Shown one piece after another: positions 57,224 through 64,000 of a stretch of DNA of 64,000 nt. A program made the translations under genes and the position numbers. A model generated the notes under the pieces. It made no database searches. It was not told the origin of the DNA and saw only the letters and a list, made by a program, of their open reading frames with translations. Where the stretch lies: contig NZ_CP092187.1 of NCBI RefSeq assembly GCF_022344005.1, forward strand, positions 1 through 64,000, in the 5' to 3' direction. The first letter of the stretch is position 1. Each line of letters opens with the position of its first letter. This DNA comes from Deinococcus sp. KNUC1210 (lineage in GTDB: Bacteria; Deinococcota; Deinococci; Deinococcales; Deinococcaceae).

Positions 57224-58723
57224 TCAGGCCGGAGCGGCGGGCCTCAGCGAGCGGAAGGGGAACTGCCAGGTAGGGGGCGGTTCCAACGCCAGATCGAGCG
57301 GCGGCAGCTCCAGCCACACCGCCACCAGCGCCGGATCGAACATCACGCCTGCCTGCTCCTGGATGTGGGCGTTGGCGCGTTCGTGGCTCCAGGCGTCGCG
57401 GTAACTGCGCTCTGAGGTCAGGGCGTCGTAGACGTCAGCGATACTCAGCAGCCGCGCCAGGAACGGAATGGTTTCGCCTGCCAGCCTGTCCGGATAGCCG
57501 CCGCCGTCCCAGCGCTCGTGATGAGAGCGCACCACGCCCAGCTCTTCGGCATGAAAACCCAGCGCCCGGCAGCGTTCGTACCCCAGCACCGGATGCTGCT
57601 GTATCAGCGTCCATTCCTGCGGCGAGAGCTTTCCGGGACTGTTCAGGACGCTGTCGGGCATATCCAGCTTGCCGAGGTCGTGCAGGATGCCGCCCTGTGT
57701 AATGGCCCGCAGCGCTTCCGGCGACAGGCCGCAGGCGCGGGCCAGCCGCAGGGCATGCAGCGCGACCCGGTAGCTGTGCCCGGCGGTATAGGGGTCGTGC
57801 GCCTCGGTACTCAGGACCAGCGTCTGCACCCTCCGCGAGATTCCGGCGGTGAGCAGATCATCGGGGCGGTTGTTCCACAGCCCCATCAGCGCGGTGCCCA
57901 GCGGCACGTCGGGGCGCTGACTCTGCCAGATCAGACCCGCCGCAATCGCCGCCGTCACGCCGACCAGCAGCACGTGATAGATCCACCAGCTGACCGTCCA
58001 GGCTGGCCCGACCGATAAGATCAGCTGCGCTCCGCCCAGCCACAGCGCGGCATAGATCACCGCCAGTTGCAGAGGAAAATTCGAGTAGCGCCACGACTGC
58101 CACGAACGCCACGCGGCGGCGGCACACAGCAGCAGCGTGGCGAGCGTCACGAGCGCCTGAATGCCCGGCACGGCGAACAGTTGTGCGGCACGCTGCGGCA
58201 CCAGCAGCAGCAGCGCGGCCAGCCCGGTCAGCCCCAGCAGCCACAGTCCCAGCAGCATGCCGGGCAGCCGGAACAGTCGGCGCAGCAACGGATGATCGGA
58301 CGGTACGGTGGACAGGCCCAGCCACAGCGCCGTGAGCAGCGCCCCGAGCTGGGCGGCAATCGGCAGCGCGACCGAGTAGCCTGACTCCATACCGGGCATA
58401 TCGGGCATGCCGTGAAGGGGTGCGATCCCCGGAACGCCCGCTTCCGGCGCGGCCAGGCCGTGAACCGCATAGACCATCGCCAGCGACGCGGAGGCCAGCG
58501 AGAGCAGCAGCACATGTCCGTTGCGCTGCCGAATACCGACCGTGCCGATTGCCACCGTCAGCAGCAGTGCCAGCAGCGCTACCGTGCCCACCAGCACCGA
58601 ATGAAAGCTGAAGAGTTCCAGCTCGCGGTTGAGAGAAGGACGCAGAATCAGCCCGAGCGTCAGCAGCACAGGAGTGGCAGCCAGGATCAGGAGCGGCCTG
58701 AGGCGACGCACCGGGGACATCAT
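57224..58723 (-). CDS. Seven-to-eight-TM sensor HD-GYP protein, probable c-di-GMP phosphodiesterase
   Basis: The 499-residue protein begins at ATG 58723, supported by TACACT 6 nt upstream. Residues about 8-270 hold seven or eight membrane helices. A loop at 104-113 rich in Met and His (HGMPDMPGM) faces one side of the membrane and could bind metal. The cytoplasmic HD-GYP domain (about 290-470) shows AHDPYTAGHSYRVALHAL, His348-Asp349 in GILHDLGKLDMPD, HHERWDGGGYPDRLAGE (GYP 409-411) and IADVYDALTSERSYRDAW. It should hydrolyse c-di-GMP in response to a membrane or periplasmic cue. Its gene converges with the 55005 kinase, leaving 23 bp between stops. Confidence 0.9.
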   Translation of the reverse strand: MMSPVRRLRPLLILAATPVLLTLGLILRPSLNRELELFSFHSVLVGTVALLALLLTVAIGTVGIRQRNGHVLLLSLASASLAMVYAVHGLAAPEAGVPGIAPLHGMPDMPGMESGYSVALPIAAQLGALLTALWLGLSTVPSDHPLLRRLFRLPGMLLGLWLLGLTGLAALLLLVPQRAAQLFAVPGIQALVTLATLLLCAAAAWRSWQSWRYSNFPLQLAVIYAALWLGGAQLILSVGPAWTVSWWIYHVLLVGVTAAIAAGLIWQSQRPDVPLGTALMGLWNNRPDDLLTAGISRRVQTLVLSTEAHDPYTAGHSYRVALHALRLARACGLSPEALRAITQGGILHDLGKLDMPDSVLNSPGKLSPQEWTLIQQHPVLGYERCRALGFHAEELGVVRSHHERWDGGGYPDRLAGETIPFLARLLSIADVYDALTSERSYRDAWSHERANAHIQEQAGVMFDPALVAVWLELPPLDLALEPPPTWQFPFRSLRPAAPA

Positions 58724-58729
58724 GACCGG

Positions 58730-58735
58730 AGTGTA
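58730..58735 (-). promoter_or_regulatory. Leaderless-type -10 of the membrane HD-GYP gene
   Basis: TACACT on the minus strand (58735-58730) lies 6 nt before ATG 58723. A perfect 10-bp palindrome, CAGACGTCTG (58751-58760), sits at about the -35 position and may be a binding site. Confidence 0.5.
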
Positions 58736-58819
58736 AGCCGCTCGCTCTTTCAGACGTCTGACACGCAGTTTCGGGTGAACAGCGCAAATCCGTGCAGGCG
58801 GCGTTCGCTGAGGCGCGGA

Positions 58820-59944
58820 TTACAGATCGTGCCGGATCAGCAGGGGCAGCAGAACCTGTTCCATCAGCGCGGCGAGGCTGTGCCAGGCGTGTCGCTGCGG
58901 GGCAGACAGATGCTCGACCAGAACAAGGGTGTATTCCGGGACTGCCACGCCGCCCCGCGCCCGTTTGAAAGCACCCACGCCGCTGCTCGCATTGACCAGC
59001 AACCCATCCTGCCGGGCGTCCTGGAGCACATTCAGGCTGAGGCGGCGATACCAGCCTTCCCGCTGCGGCGCACTCAGGTCGTAGCCAAACAGCGGCGTGG
59101 TCGTCACACCCGCCCGCTGGACGCTGCCGCGCACCGCTTTCAGCTCGCTGTTCAGGCGCAGGCCGCGCAGCTCCAGGACCCGCTCGTCTCTGGCGAGGCG
59201 CAGAAAATCGAGCGTGAACTGGGGATTGTACGACGAATATTTTTCGAGATAGAGCTGTTGATACAGCCGTAGCGCAGCCCGCAGGTCGTCGTCGGTGAAG
59301 GCGTGATGTTGGACCTCCTCGGCCATCGGAAGACGGGTGCGGCTGGCATCGGTTCGCAGCTGCGAGCGTTTCCAGAACGCTGGCTCACGCGGGTCCTGAT
59401 ACGTCACGAGCCGGCTGGGAACGCGCACGTAGCCCAGTGCTTCCAGCGTACCGATCAGCAGGGTATGCCGAGCCGGATCCAGCGAGCGCCACGCCAGCGG
59501 TCGGTCGGGAAAGGCCTGAAGGAGCGTGCGTGTCGCGGCCCGCAGCTGGCCGGGCGTCAGGTGTGGGTACAGATTGGTGGAGAGCAGCCAGTTGTTGACA
59601 TACACCGTGCGTTCAAAGCCAAGTCGTCGCAGCCCGAGGCCGAGCAGCTTCAGCAGGGGTTGTCCGGCCAGATCGAGCGCGGGTAGAGCCAGTTTGTGCA
59701 GTTCCTGAGCAGCGTAGTGTGCCAGATGCGTGACCGGCGATACGGTAAAAGTGTCGTGCCACGCGGGGTCGAAGGTGATCGGCAGAGCGGCCTGTTCGTC
59801 GGAGAGCACGCCCATCTGAACGTGGGCATTGTGCACGAAGACTGGGGAACCGCGTGTCAGCAGCGGCGTCAGGGTGCGCCGGGCATAGTCGCCGTCGGGG
59901 GTAGGCGGCCACTCGATCTGTTCCGGACGGGTCTGAAGTTTCAT
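58820..59944 (-). CDS. GNAT-fold acyltransferase-like protein, partner of ATP-grasp gene
   Basis: The 374-residue protein has no motif that I can name with certainty. The central part (VYVNNWLLSTNLYPHLT, LAWRSLDPARHTLLIGTLEALGY, RVPSRLVTY) and the C-terminal half (LYQQLYLEKYSSYNPQFTLDFLRLA, LELRGLRLNSELKAVRG) resemble the double-GNAT/FemAB-like acyltransferases. In these a long helix and a SY-P segment precede the acceptor site. ATG 59944 overlaps the ATP-grasp stop by 4 bp, so the two are translated together. An ATP-grasp ligase plus an acyl- or aminoacyl-transferase suggests assembly of a small peptide-like or amide compound. This is inference from the pairing. Confidence 0.5.
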   Translation of the reverse strand: MKLQTRPEQIEWPPTPDGDYARRTLTPLLTRGSPVFVHNAHVQMGVLSDEQAALPITFDPAWHDTFTVSPVTHLAHYAAQELHKLALPALDLAGQPLLKLLGLGLRRLGFERTVYVNNWLLSTNLYPHLTPGQLRAATRTLLQAFPDRPLAWRSLDPARHTLLIGTLEALGYVRVPSRLVTYQDPREPAFWKRSQLRTDASRTRLPMAEEVQHHAFTDDDLRAALRLYQQLYLEKYSSYNPQFTLDFLRLARDERVLELRGLRLNSELKAVRGSVQRAGVTTTPLFGYDLSAPQREGWYRRLSLNVLQDARQDGLLVNASSGVGAFKRARGGVAVPEYTLVLVEHLSAPQRHAWHSLAALMEQVLLPLLIRHDL

Positions 59945-61068
59945 GCCTCACCGTTCCATTCGATGTCGTGGGTGGTGGCGGCCACCAGACCCACGCCCGC
60001 CCGCGCTGCCCGGAGTGCCAGCGCTGCGGCCAGCAGGGGCTGCATCAGTGCGGGCAGCGGATCGTTCGGAGTCCAGACCACGTCGCGGGCGGCGGCACGA
60101 AGACGGCGGTTCTCGGAATGCCGCAGATAGCCGCCGAGCAGCATCGCGGCTCCGAGCGTCATCGGGCGGCGGGGGGTAGCGTGCAGCGTCGTCTGTGGCG
60201 GCGGCTCCAGAAAAGCCTGGACGACCTGGGGCTGATCGCGAAACAGGTGAATGCCGCTGGTGAGACGCGGATTGCATTCCAGCGCCCATAGGCCGTCGCC
60301 GTCTTCTTTGAAGTCGAAGGCCGCCTGACCGGTCAGCCGGGTGAAGCGCCCGAATGCCTCGACCCATGCCTGAAGACCGGGGTGCCGGGCGGCCTCGAAG
60401 TACACGCTCGCGCCTGCCACCGGAAAACGGGCCGGATAGACCGCCAGGGCCGCGACTTTGCCTGCCCGAAAAACGGCGTAGGCGCACCATTCCTGCCCGC
60501 TCTTGTACGCCTGAGCCACCCAAGGCCGCTCGGGACTCGGCTGGATGGTCGTCAGCTCAGCAGCAGCGGGCCGCACCAGCGTCTGGAGGCCGAAGCGCGA
60601 GTACGCTGGTTTGAACACGTATGACCGCGACATGTTCAGGTACGCCAGCATGTCTTCAGGTGTCTGGAGCAGCGTCGTCTGTGGTCCGGGCAGTCCTGCC
60701 TGCCGCAGCAGCTCAGAGAAGGCCGCCTTGTCGTGCAGTGTCCTCAGCTCGGTCAGCGAGGGACAGAAGACGGAGAGCCGGGTTTCGAGCAGTGGTTTGG
60801 CCCGCGCCACCCAGAACACTTCTTCGCAGGTCGGAACGAGCAGATCGAAGTCGAGGTGCTGGGCGGCCTCTTCCAGTGCCTGCACGAAGGCGGGGTAAGC
60901 GCTCCGGGGTGGCGGCACCCGCATGTGACGACGCACCGCACGCGAGAACCGGCTGACGTGCAGTCGCCAGCTCTCTGCCACACTCACGTCATGGCCCTGG
61001 CGATGAAACAGCCGGGCGAGTTCGAGCGTGGCAGGTGCTCGTCCTCCAGTCAGAAGAATGCGGGCCAT
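59941..61068 (-). CDS. ATP-grasp carboxylate-amine ligase-like protein
   Basis: The 375-residue protein begins MARILLTGGRAPATLELARLF, a PreATP-grasp Rossmann strand-turn. ATP-grasp features follow: VPTCEEVFW, LHDKAAFSELL, SYVFKPAYSRFG (ATP-binding Lys153), a RPWVAQAYKSGQEW hinge-like segment and WALECNPRLTSGIHLF with the Mg-binding Glu264 and Asn266. Such enzymes activate a carboxylate by phosphorylation and join it to an amine or thiol. This branch resembles carbamoyl-phosphate-synthase-like stand-alone ligases of unknown substrate. It is coupled to the GNAT-like gene downstream. CATACT 6 nt before the ATG suggests a leaderless start. Confidence 0.82.
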   Translation of the reverse strand: MARILLTGGRAPATLELARLFHRQGHDVSVAESWRLHVSRFSRAVRRHMRVPPPRSAYPAFVQALEEAAQHLDFDLLVPTCEEVFWVARAKPLLETRLSVFCPSLTELRTLHDKAAFSELLRQAGLPGPQTTLLQTPEDMLAYLNMSRSYVFKPAYSRFGLQTLVRPAAAELTTIQPSPERPWVAQAYKSGQEWCAYAVFRAGKVAALAVYPARFPVAGASVYFEAARHPGLQAWVEAFGRFTRLTGQAAFDFKEDGDGLWALECNPRLTSGIHLFRDQPQVVQAFLEPPPQTTLHATPRRPMTLGAAMLLGGYLRHSENRRLRAAARDVVWTPNDPLPALMQPLLAAALALRAARAGVGLVAATTHDIEWNGEA

Positions 61069-61074
61069 GCCGCA

Positions 61075-61080
61075 AGTATG
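61075..61080 (-). promoter_or_regulatory. Possible leaderless-type -10 of the ATP-grasp/GNAT operon
   Basis: CATACT on the minus strand (61080-61075) lies 6 nt before ATG 61068 and no ribosome site is present. The first base departs from TANNNT, so this is the weakest member of the set. Confidence 0.3.
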
Positions 61081-61878
61081 GCGTGGCCTAGCACGGCAAC
61101 GCAGCCAGAAAGCTCCTCATTCAGGAGGGTTTTTCTCTGCCACATAGAATATATACATTAGCTTTCGCTCCTGTACTGCCGCTGCCGAATGGCTCACCTC
61201 TTTCCTTCTTCTGAAGGTGTTTGAGATGTCATCCAGCTATTGCGGCTTTGGCCTTTAGCAGTGGCCCAAGCCGATGCTTAATAGCTTCAGACACCTTCTG
61301 CTTTCGACAGATAACAAGCAAGATTCGACTTATTTTTTGCTTCCGCAATTTTTCACCGTGCAAGCGTGCCTAAGCACAGGCAGAAGTCATGTGTTCCATC
61401 ATCTCCCTGCCTTTCCTGCCTGTCTTCTTTTCTCAGTTATTCCTGATTTGCCTTCTATAAGACCATTACCGGACACATTCGGTCGCTAAAAGCCGGGCAA
61501 CCATGATGGTAAAGATAGAAGATTCGCAGGCTACGAGATTCTTTGCTTGTATATATTCTTACGTTAAGATGCTGTAGAACTTGAATCCTACCCTATCAAT
61601 CAGGCCATTGACCTCCTGGGTGTAGCACTCACCCCGCTCCCACTGCACAGAGGCCGGAACACCCTTCGAGAAAGCTTCATCACAGCGTCACGCTTTCTTG
61701 AAACCCCCACCCCACTGACTTTTGTCGAACCGTCCAGGCCTCTACTGTGTGCGGGAGGAACGCCCACCTTACCCTTCCAGCTCCCCCGAAACATTACTGC
61801 CGAGTTCCACCGCCTATGCAGCACAGGTGAAAAGGAAATCGCGGCCCGCACCCGCCGACAGACAGGAGGACACCACCG
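61081..61878. other. Intergenic region, about 800 bp, AT-richer in its first 500 bp
   Basis: From about 61130 to 61600 the base composition is markedly lower in GC than anywhere else in the window apart from 47.8-48.5 kb. Short open frames (for example ATG 61274 to 61489, plus) have no ribosome site and no recognisable features. No tRNA or inverted-repeat-bounded element was found. At the right end CAGGAGGACA is the ribosome site of the ferritin-like gene. Confidence 0.4.
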
Positions 61879-62517
61879 ATGCCTGAACATACGACCACCG
61901 CTGCTCGCCGCCGCGTTCTGCGCGATCTGCTGGGAACTGGCGGATTGTTGCTGGCAGACGCACTCGCTGGCAACAGCCGTGCAGCAGGAACCCTGAACGC
62001 TCCCGTGCCGCTGCTTCAGGTGGCTGCCACGACCGAGGCGCTCAGCGTCAGCTTCTATACGGCGGTCCTGGCAGGGGCAACCTTTCATATCGGAGACAAG
62101 GCGACGGCTGCACTCCGACAGATACTCGCAACCGAGCGGCACCATCTGAAACTCCTGGGGCGTCTGGGCGGTCTGCCCGGTGCCACGACCTTCTCTGTCG
62201 ACCCGCAGGTTCAGACCGATGCACGCAGCTTCATCAGGACCGCGCAGCATCTGGCCCACCTCTCGGCGCAGACGTATCTGGCTGCTACCGAAGACCTCGC
62301 CGCCCATCGGGAAGCAGCGCTGGCCGGAGCCGCCGCACGGCTGGCCGCCCGCGAGGCCCAGCACAGCGCTGTTCTGGCTCAGCTGGCCGGACTCGATCCA
62401 CTGGCAGCAGTGCCGCCAATCAGTGCTCGACGCGCCACAGACCTGAGGGCGGCACTGACACCGTATCTCCGTCCGGGGGCGCCAGGAACACTGCTTCTGA
62501 CGCTCAGGAACGGGTGA
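61879..62517 (+). CDS. Ferritin-like domain protein with twin-arginine-type signal
   Basis: A strong AGGAGG site precedes ATG 61879. The 212-residue protein has three arginines (10-12) followed by a hydrophobic stretch (VLRDLLGTGGLLLADALAG), resembling a Tat signal. A four-helix ferritin-like domain follows: ATTEALSVSFYTAVL, ILATERHHLKLLGRL, a middle helix, and AAREAQHSAVLAQLAG. The paired E-x-x-H and E-x-x-H-type positions (TERHH, REAQH) are in the places expected for di-iron ligands, though the first helix has only one obvious acidic ligand. Exported ferritin-like proteins of this kind are common in Deinococcus and are sometimes called desiccation-related. Role unknown. Confidence 0.75.
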   Translation: MPEHTTTAARRRVLRDLLGTGGLLLADALAGNSRAAGTLNAPVPLLQVAATTEALSVSFYTAVLAGATFHIGDKATAALRQILATERHHLKLLGRLGGLPGATTFSVDPQVQTDARSFIRTAQHLAHLSAQTYLAATEDLAAHREAALAGAAARLAAREAQHSAVLAQLAGLDPLAAVPPISARRATDLRAALTPYLRPGAPGTLLLTLRNG

Positions 62518-62628
62518 AGGTACACGGTGGCAGCTTCACTCCGGCGACCATGAGCCGCCCACGACGCACCTTTCCATCCTCAGGGGCAACATATTGTGCC
62601 GAACTGAACCCTAAATCCCAGGAACTGT

Positions 62629-63177
62629 ATGAATGACGCTTCTATGACCGTGCCGGACGATGAAACGCTCGCCTTTTTTCAGGCCATCTTCGAGCTGGCC
62701 CGCCAGGGAGATGCGGCGCAGCTCGGCCCACTGCTGGACGCTGGCCTGAAGGCCAATCTGCGGAATCACAAGGGTGACACCCTGCTGATGCTCGCCACCT
62801 ACCACGGACATCTGGACGCGGCGCGGCTGCTCCTGGCACACGGCGCGAATCCGGATACCCGCAACGATCAGGGGCAATCGCCCATCGTGGGGGCCGCCTT
62901 CAAGGGAAATGCCGAGATGGTGGAACTGCTCCTCGACAGTGGTGCAGACATTGAGGGTGCTGGTCCTGCCGGAAAGTCGGCGCTGATGATGGCGGCCATG
63001 TTCAACCGCACGCAGATCGTCGAACTGCTGCTGAAACGCGGTGCCGACCTGTCTGCCCGAGACGTGAATGGCCTGTCGGTGGCCGACGCGGCCCGCCTGA
63101 TGGGTGCAGGCGACACGGCAGCGCTGATCGAACACCTGCTGTCGTCCGCTGCACCCAAAACAGACGGCGGATCATAA
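62629..63177 (+). CDS. Ankyrin-repeat protein
   Basis: ATG 62629 follows CAGGAACTGT. The 182-residue cytoplasmic protein contains about four ankyrin repeats from residue 25 to 165. They show the usual G-x-TLLMLA-x-x-GH-LDAARLLLAHGANPD pattern, repeated as SPIVGAAFKGNAEMVELLLDSGADIE and SALMMAAMFNRTQIVELLLKRGADLS (each given here without flanks). Ankyrin repeats bind other proteins; bacterial ones of this size often protect or chaperone a partner enzyme. No partner such as catalase is adjacent here. It converges with the nitronate monooxygenase gene and the two overlap by 6 bp. Confidence 0.9.
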   Translation: MNDASMTVPDDETLAFFQAIFELARQGDAAQLGPLLDAGLKANLRNHKGDTLLMLATYHGHLDAARLLLAHGANPDTRNDQGQSPIVGAAFKGNAEMVELLLDSGADIEGAGPAGKSALMMAAMFNRTQIVELLLKRGADLSARDVNGLSVADAARLMGAGDTAALIEHLLSSAAPKTDGGS

Positions 63178-64000
63178 CGTCTGTGAGGGCGTTTCGGCGC
63201 GGCCTGTCGTCAGCCAGTCGAGCACCTGGGCGGCGGAATACTGCTGGCGATCTCCCAGAAATTCATGCAGGCGGAGCAGGTCGTCTCCGCTGGTCAGCAG
63301 GGGCAGTTCTGTGCCCGAGGCGCGTAGCTGCCCCTTTCCGGCATCCGAGAGCAGGGCGTTGCACAGGCACTGCCGCCCCAGCGTGTCTTCGGGCCGACCA
63401 CCTTTCAGGGCGTAGGCCTCGACGGGCTCGGCGGGGCAGCGGAACCCGATGCCGCCACCGACCTGCCGATAAGCCTCGCGCAGATATCCCAGGTCGCAGA
63501 TGCGGCGGCGGGCAGCGGCGCGGTCCGGGTCCGAGAGGGTGTCCGCGAGCTGCACCACCTTGAAGGGAAAGCCCGTGGGTGACGCCCGTGCATCGGTCAG
63601 CAGGCCCAGCGAGCCCTGTGCCGCCTGACGCAGCACCCTCGATTTGAGCGTGTCTTCCAGTCCCGATTCCTGGCAGTAGGCAAAGAGCGTGCCGACCTGA
63701 ATGCCCGCCGCACCCTGCGCCAGCGCCTGCTGAAGACCAGCAGGAGAGCCAGTGCCGCCAGCAAGCCAGAACGGCACGCCCAGCTCCCGGAGTACGTTCA
63801 GATCGACCTGATCGCGTGGCCCGTAGATCGGCTGGCCCTGGTCGTCGTGGCGCACCTCGCCGCGTGGCGGGGCATTGTGCCCACCTGCCGTGGGACCCTC
63901 CACGATCAGCCCTTCGATGCTGCCACTTGCTCTGCGTGCCAGCATGGTCGCCAGCAGATGAGAGGACACGATGGGCAGGAAGGCCGGGCGTCTGAGCGTG
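63172..64000 (-). CDS. Nitronate monooxygenase/2-nitropropane dioxygenase family protein, C-terminal part (cut by window end)
   Basis: The frame stays open to the window edge (TLRRPAFLPIVSSHLLATM precedes the first internal candidate start), so the N-terminus lies outside. The visible 275 residues carry the flavin-binding barrel motifs of the family: GLIVEGPTAGGHNAPP with the catalytic-type His, VPFWLAGGTGSPAGLQQALAQGAAGIQVGTLFAYC (seen as LAGGTGSP and AAGIQVGTLFAYCQES), and a C-terminal lid with RRRICDLGYLREAY. These FMN enzymes oxidise alkyl nitronates; some relatives are enoyl reductases. A Cys-containing GRQCLCNALLSDAG segment is typical of the larger subgroup. Function is assigned at family level only. 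Confidence 0.88.
   Translation of the reverse strand, partial: TLRRPAFLPIVSSHLLATMLARRASGSIEGLIVEGPTAGGHNAPPRGEVRHDDQGQPIYGPRDQVDLNVLRELGVPFWLAGGTGSPAGLQQALAQGAAGIQVGTLFAYCQESGLEDTLKSRVLRQAAQGSLGLLTDARASPTGFPFKVVQLADTLSDPDRAAARRRICDLGYLREAYRQVGGGIGFRCPAEPVEAYALKGGRPEDTLGRQCLCNALLSDAGKGQLRASGTELPLLTSGDDLLRLHEFLGDRQQYSAAQVLDWLTTGRAETPSQTL

Noticed and set aside
61255..61345. A transposase C-terminal remnant on the minus strand (basic K/R-rich short frame)
   Set aside because: The frame is short with a stop just upstream, lacks any catalytic motif and has no flanking inverted repeats.
61274..61489. A 71-codon frame on the plus strand in the low-GC gap
   Set aside because: No ribosome site, no -10 element at the right distance and no recognisable sequence features.
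61600..62364. A 254-codon frame on the minus strand
   Set aside because: It is antisense to the ferritin-like gene, which has a strong ribosome site, signal sequence and recognisable helices.

Overview
The window is GC-rich, almost fully coding DNA that reads like a Deinococcus chromosome. This is inferred from the gene families (IclR/peptide-transport operon, DUF3616 lipoprotein, cytochrome c-PQQ dehydrogenase, GAF/PAS kinases of the SVSHDLRTPVRH type, ferritin-like and ankyrin proteins). It is also inferred from a repeated promoter layout in which a TANNNT hexamer ends about 6 nt before the start codon, as expected for the leaderless mRNAs known to be common in that genus. No rRNA, tRNA, CRISPR array, insertion sequence or phage gene was recognised.

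Layout. 1-4.6 kb: the end of a PQQ dehydrogenase, then a large secreted DUF3616/Ig-like lipoprotein. 4.6-14.7 kb: a GNAT acetyltransferase, an IclR regulator, and a tightly coupled operon of an oligopeptide-type binding protein, two permeases, a BPL_N/amidotransferase-like protein, an M19 dipeptidase-like enzyme, an alpha/beta hydrolase and an M24 protein. 14.8-17.5 kb (minus): a cytochrome c-PQQ dehydrogenase coupled to an exported protein of unknown function. 18-35.8 kb: an exopolysaccharide locus. On the plus strand it holds an LCP ligase between two related glycosidase-like lipoproteins, a Wzx flippase, four GT4 glycosyltransferases and a Wzy-like polymerase. On the minus strand galE, a WbaP-like initiating transferase, a Wzc-like tyrosine kinase and a degenerate Cas3-like protein form one operon. 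36-38 kb: MarR-MFS exporter operon with a palindromic operator. 38-58.7 kb: a signalling-rich stretch (three large histidine kinases, GGDEF, two HD-GYP proteins) interrupted by a Zn/Cd P-type ATPase and a LacZ-type beta-galactosidase. 58.8-64 kb: ATP-grasp/GNAT-like pair, ferritin-like protein, ankyrin protein and a nitronate monooxygenase running off the window.

The most unusual item is the last gene of the exopolysaccharide operon (30012-31661). From end to end it resembles a CRISPR Cas3 (HD, two helicase lobes, C-terminal domain), yet the HD pair, Walker A, DExx box and motif VI are all replaced. It looks like a catalytically dead, repurposed Cas3. Other points of interest are a glycosyltransferase gene inserted between 119-bp direct repeats, a near-identical duplication of the metal-binding domain in the P-type ATPase, and an M24 protein lacking most metal ligands.

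Five genes are broken by six single-base length changes in G/C or T homopolymers (near 3659, 10300, 10617, 15265, 23577, 28629). In each case one added or removed base restores a sensible protein. The pattern points to sequencing error rather than true pseudogenes, and the genes are annotated here across those positions.
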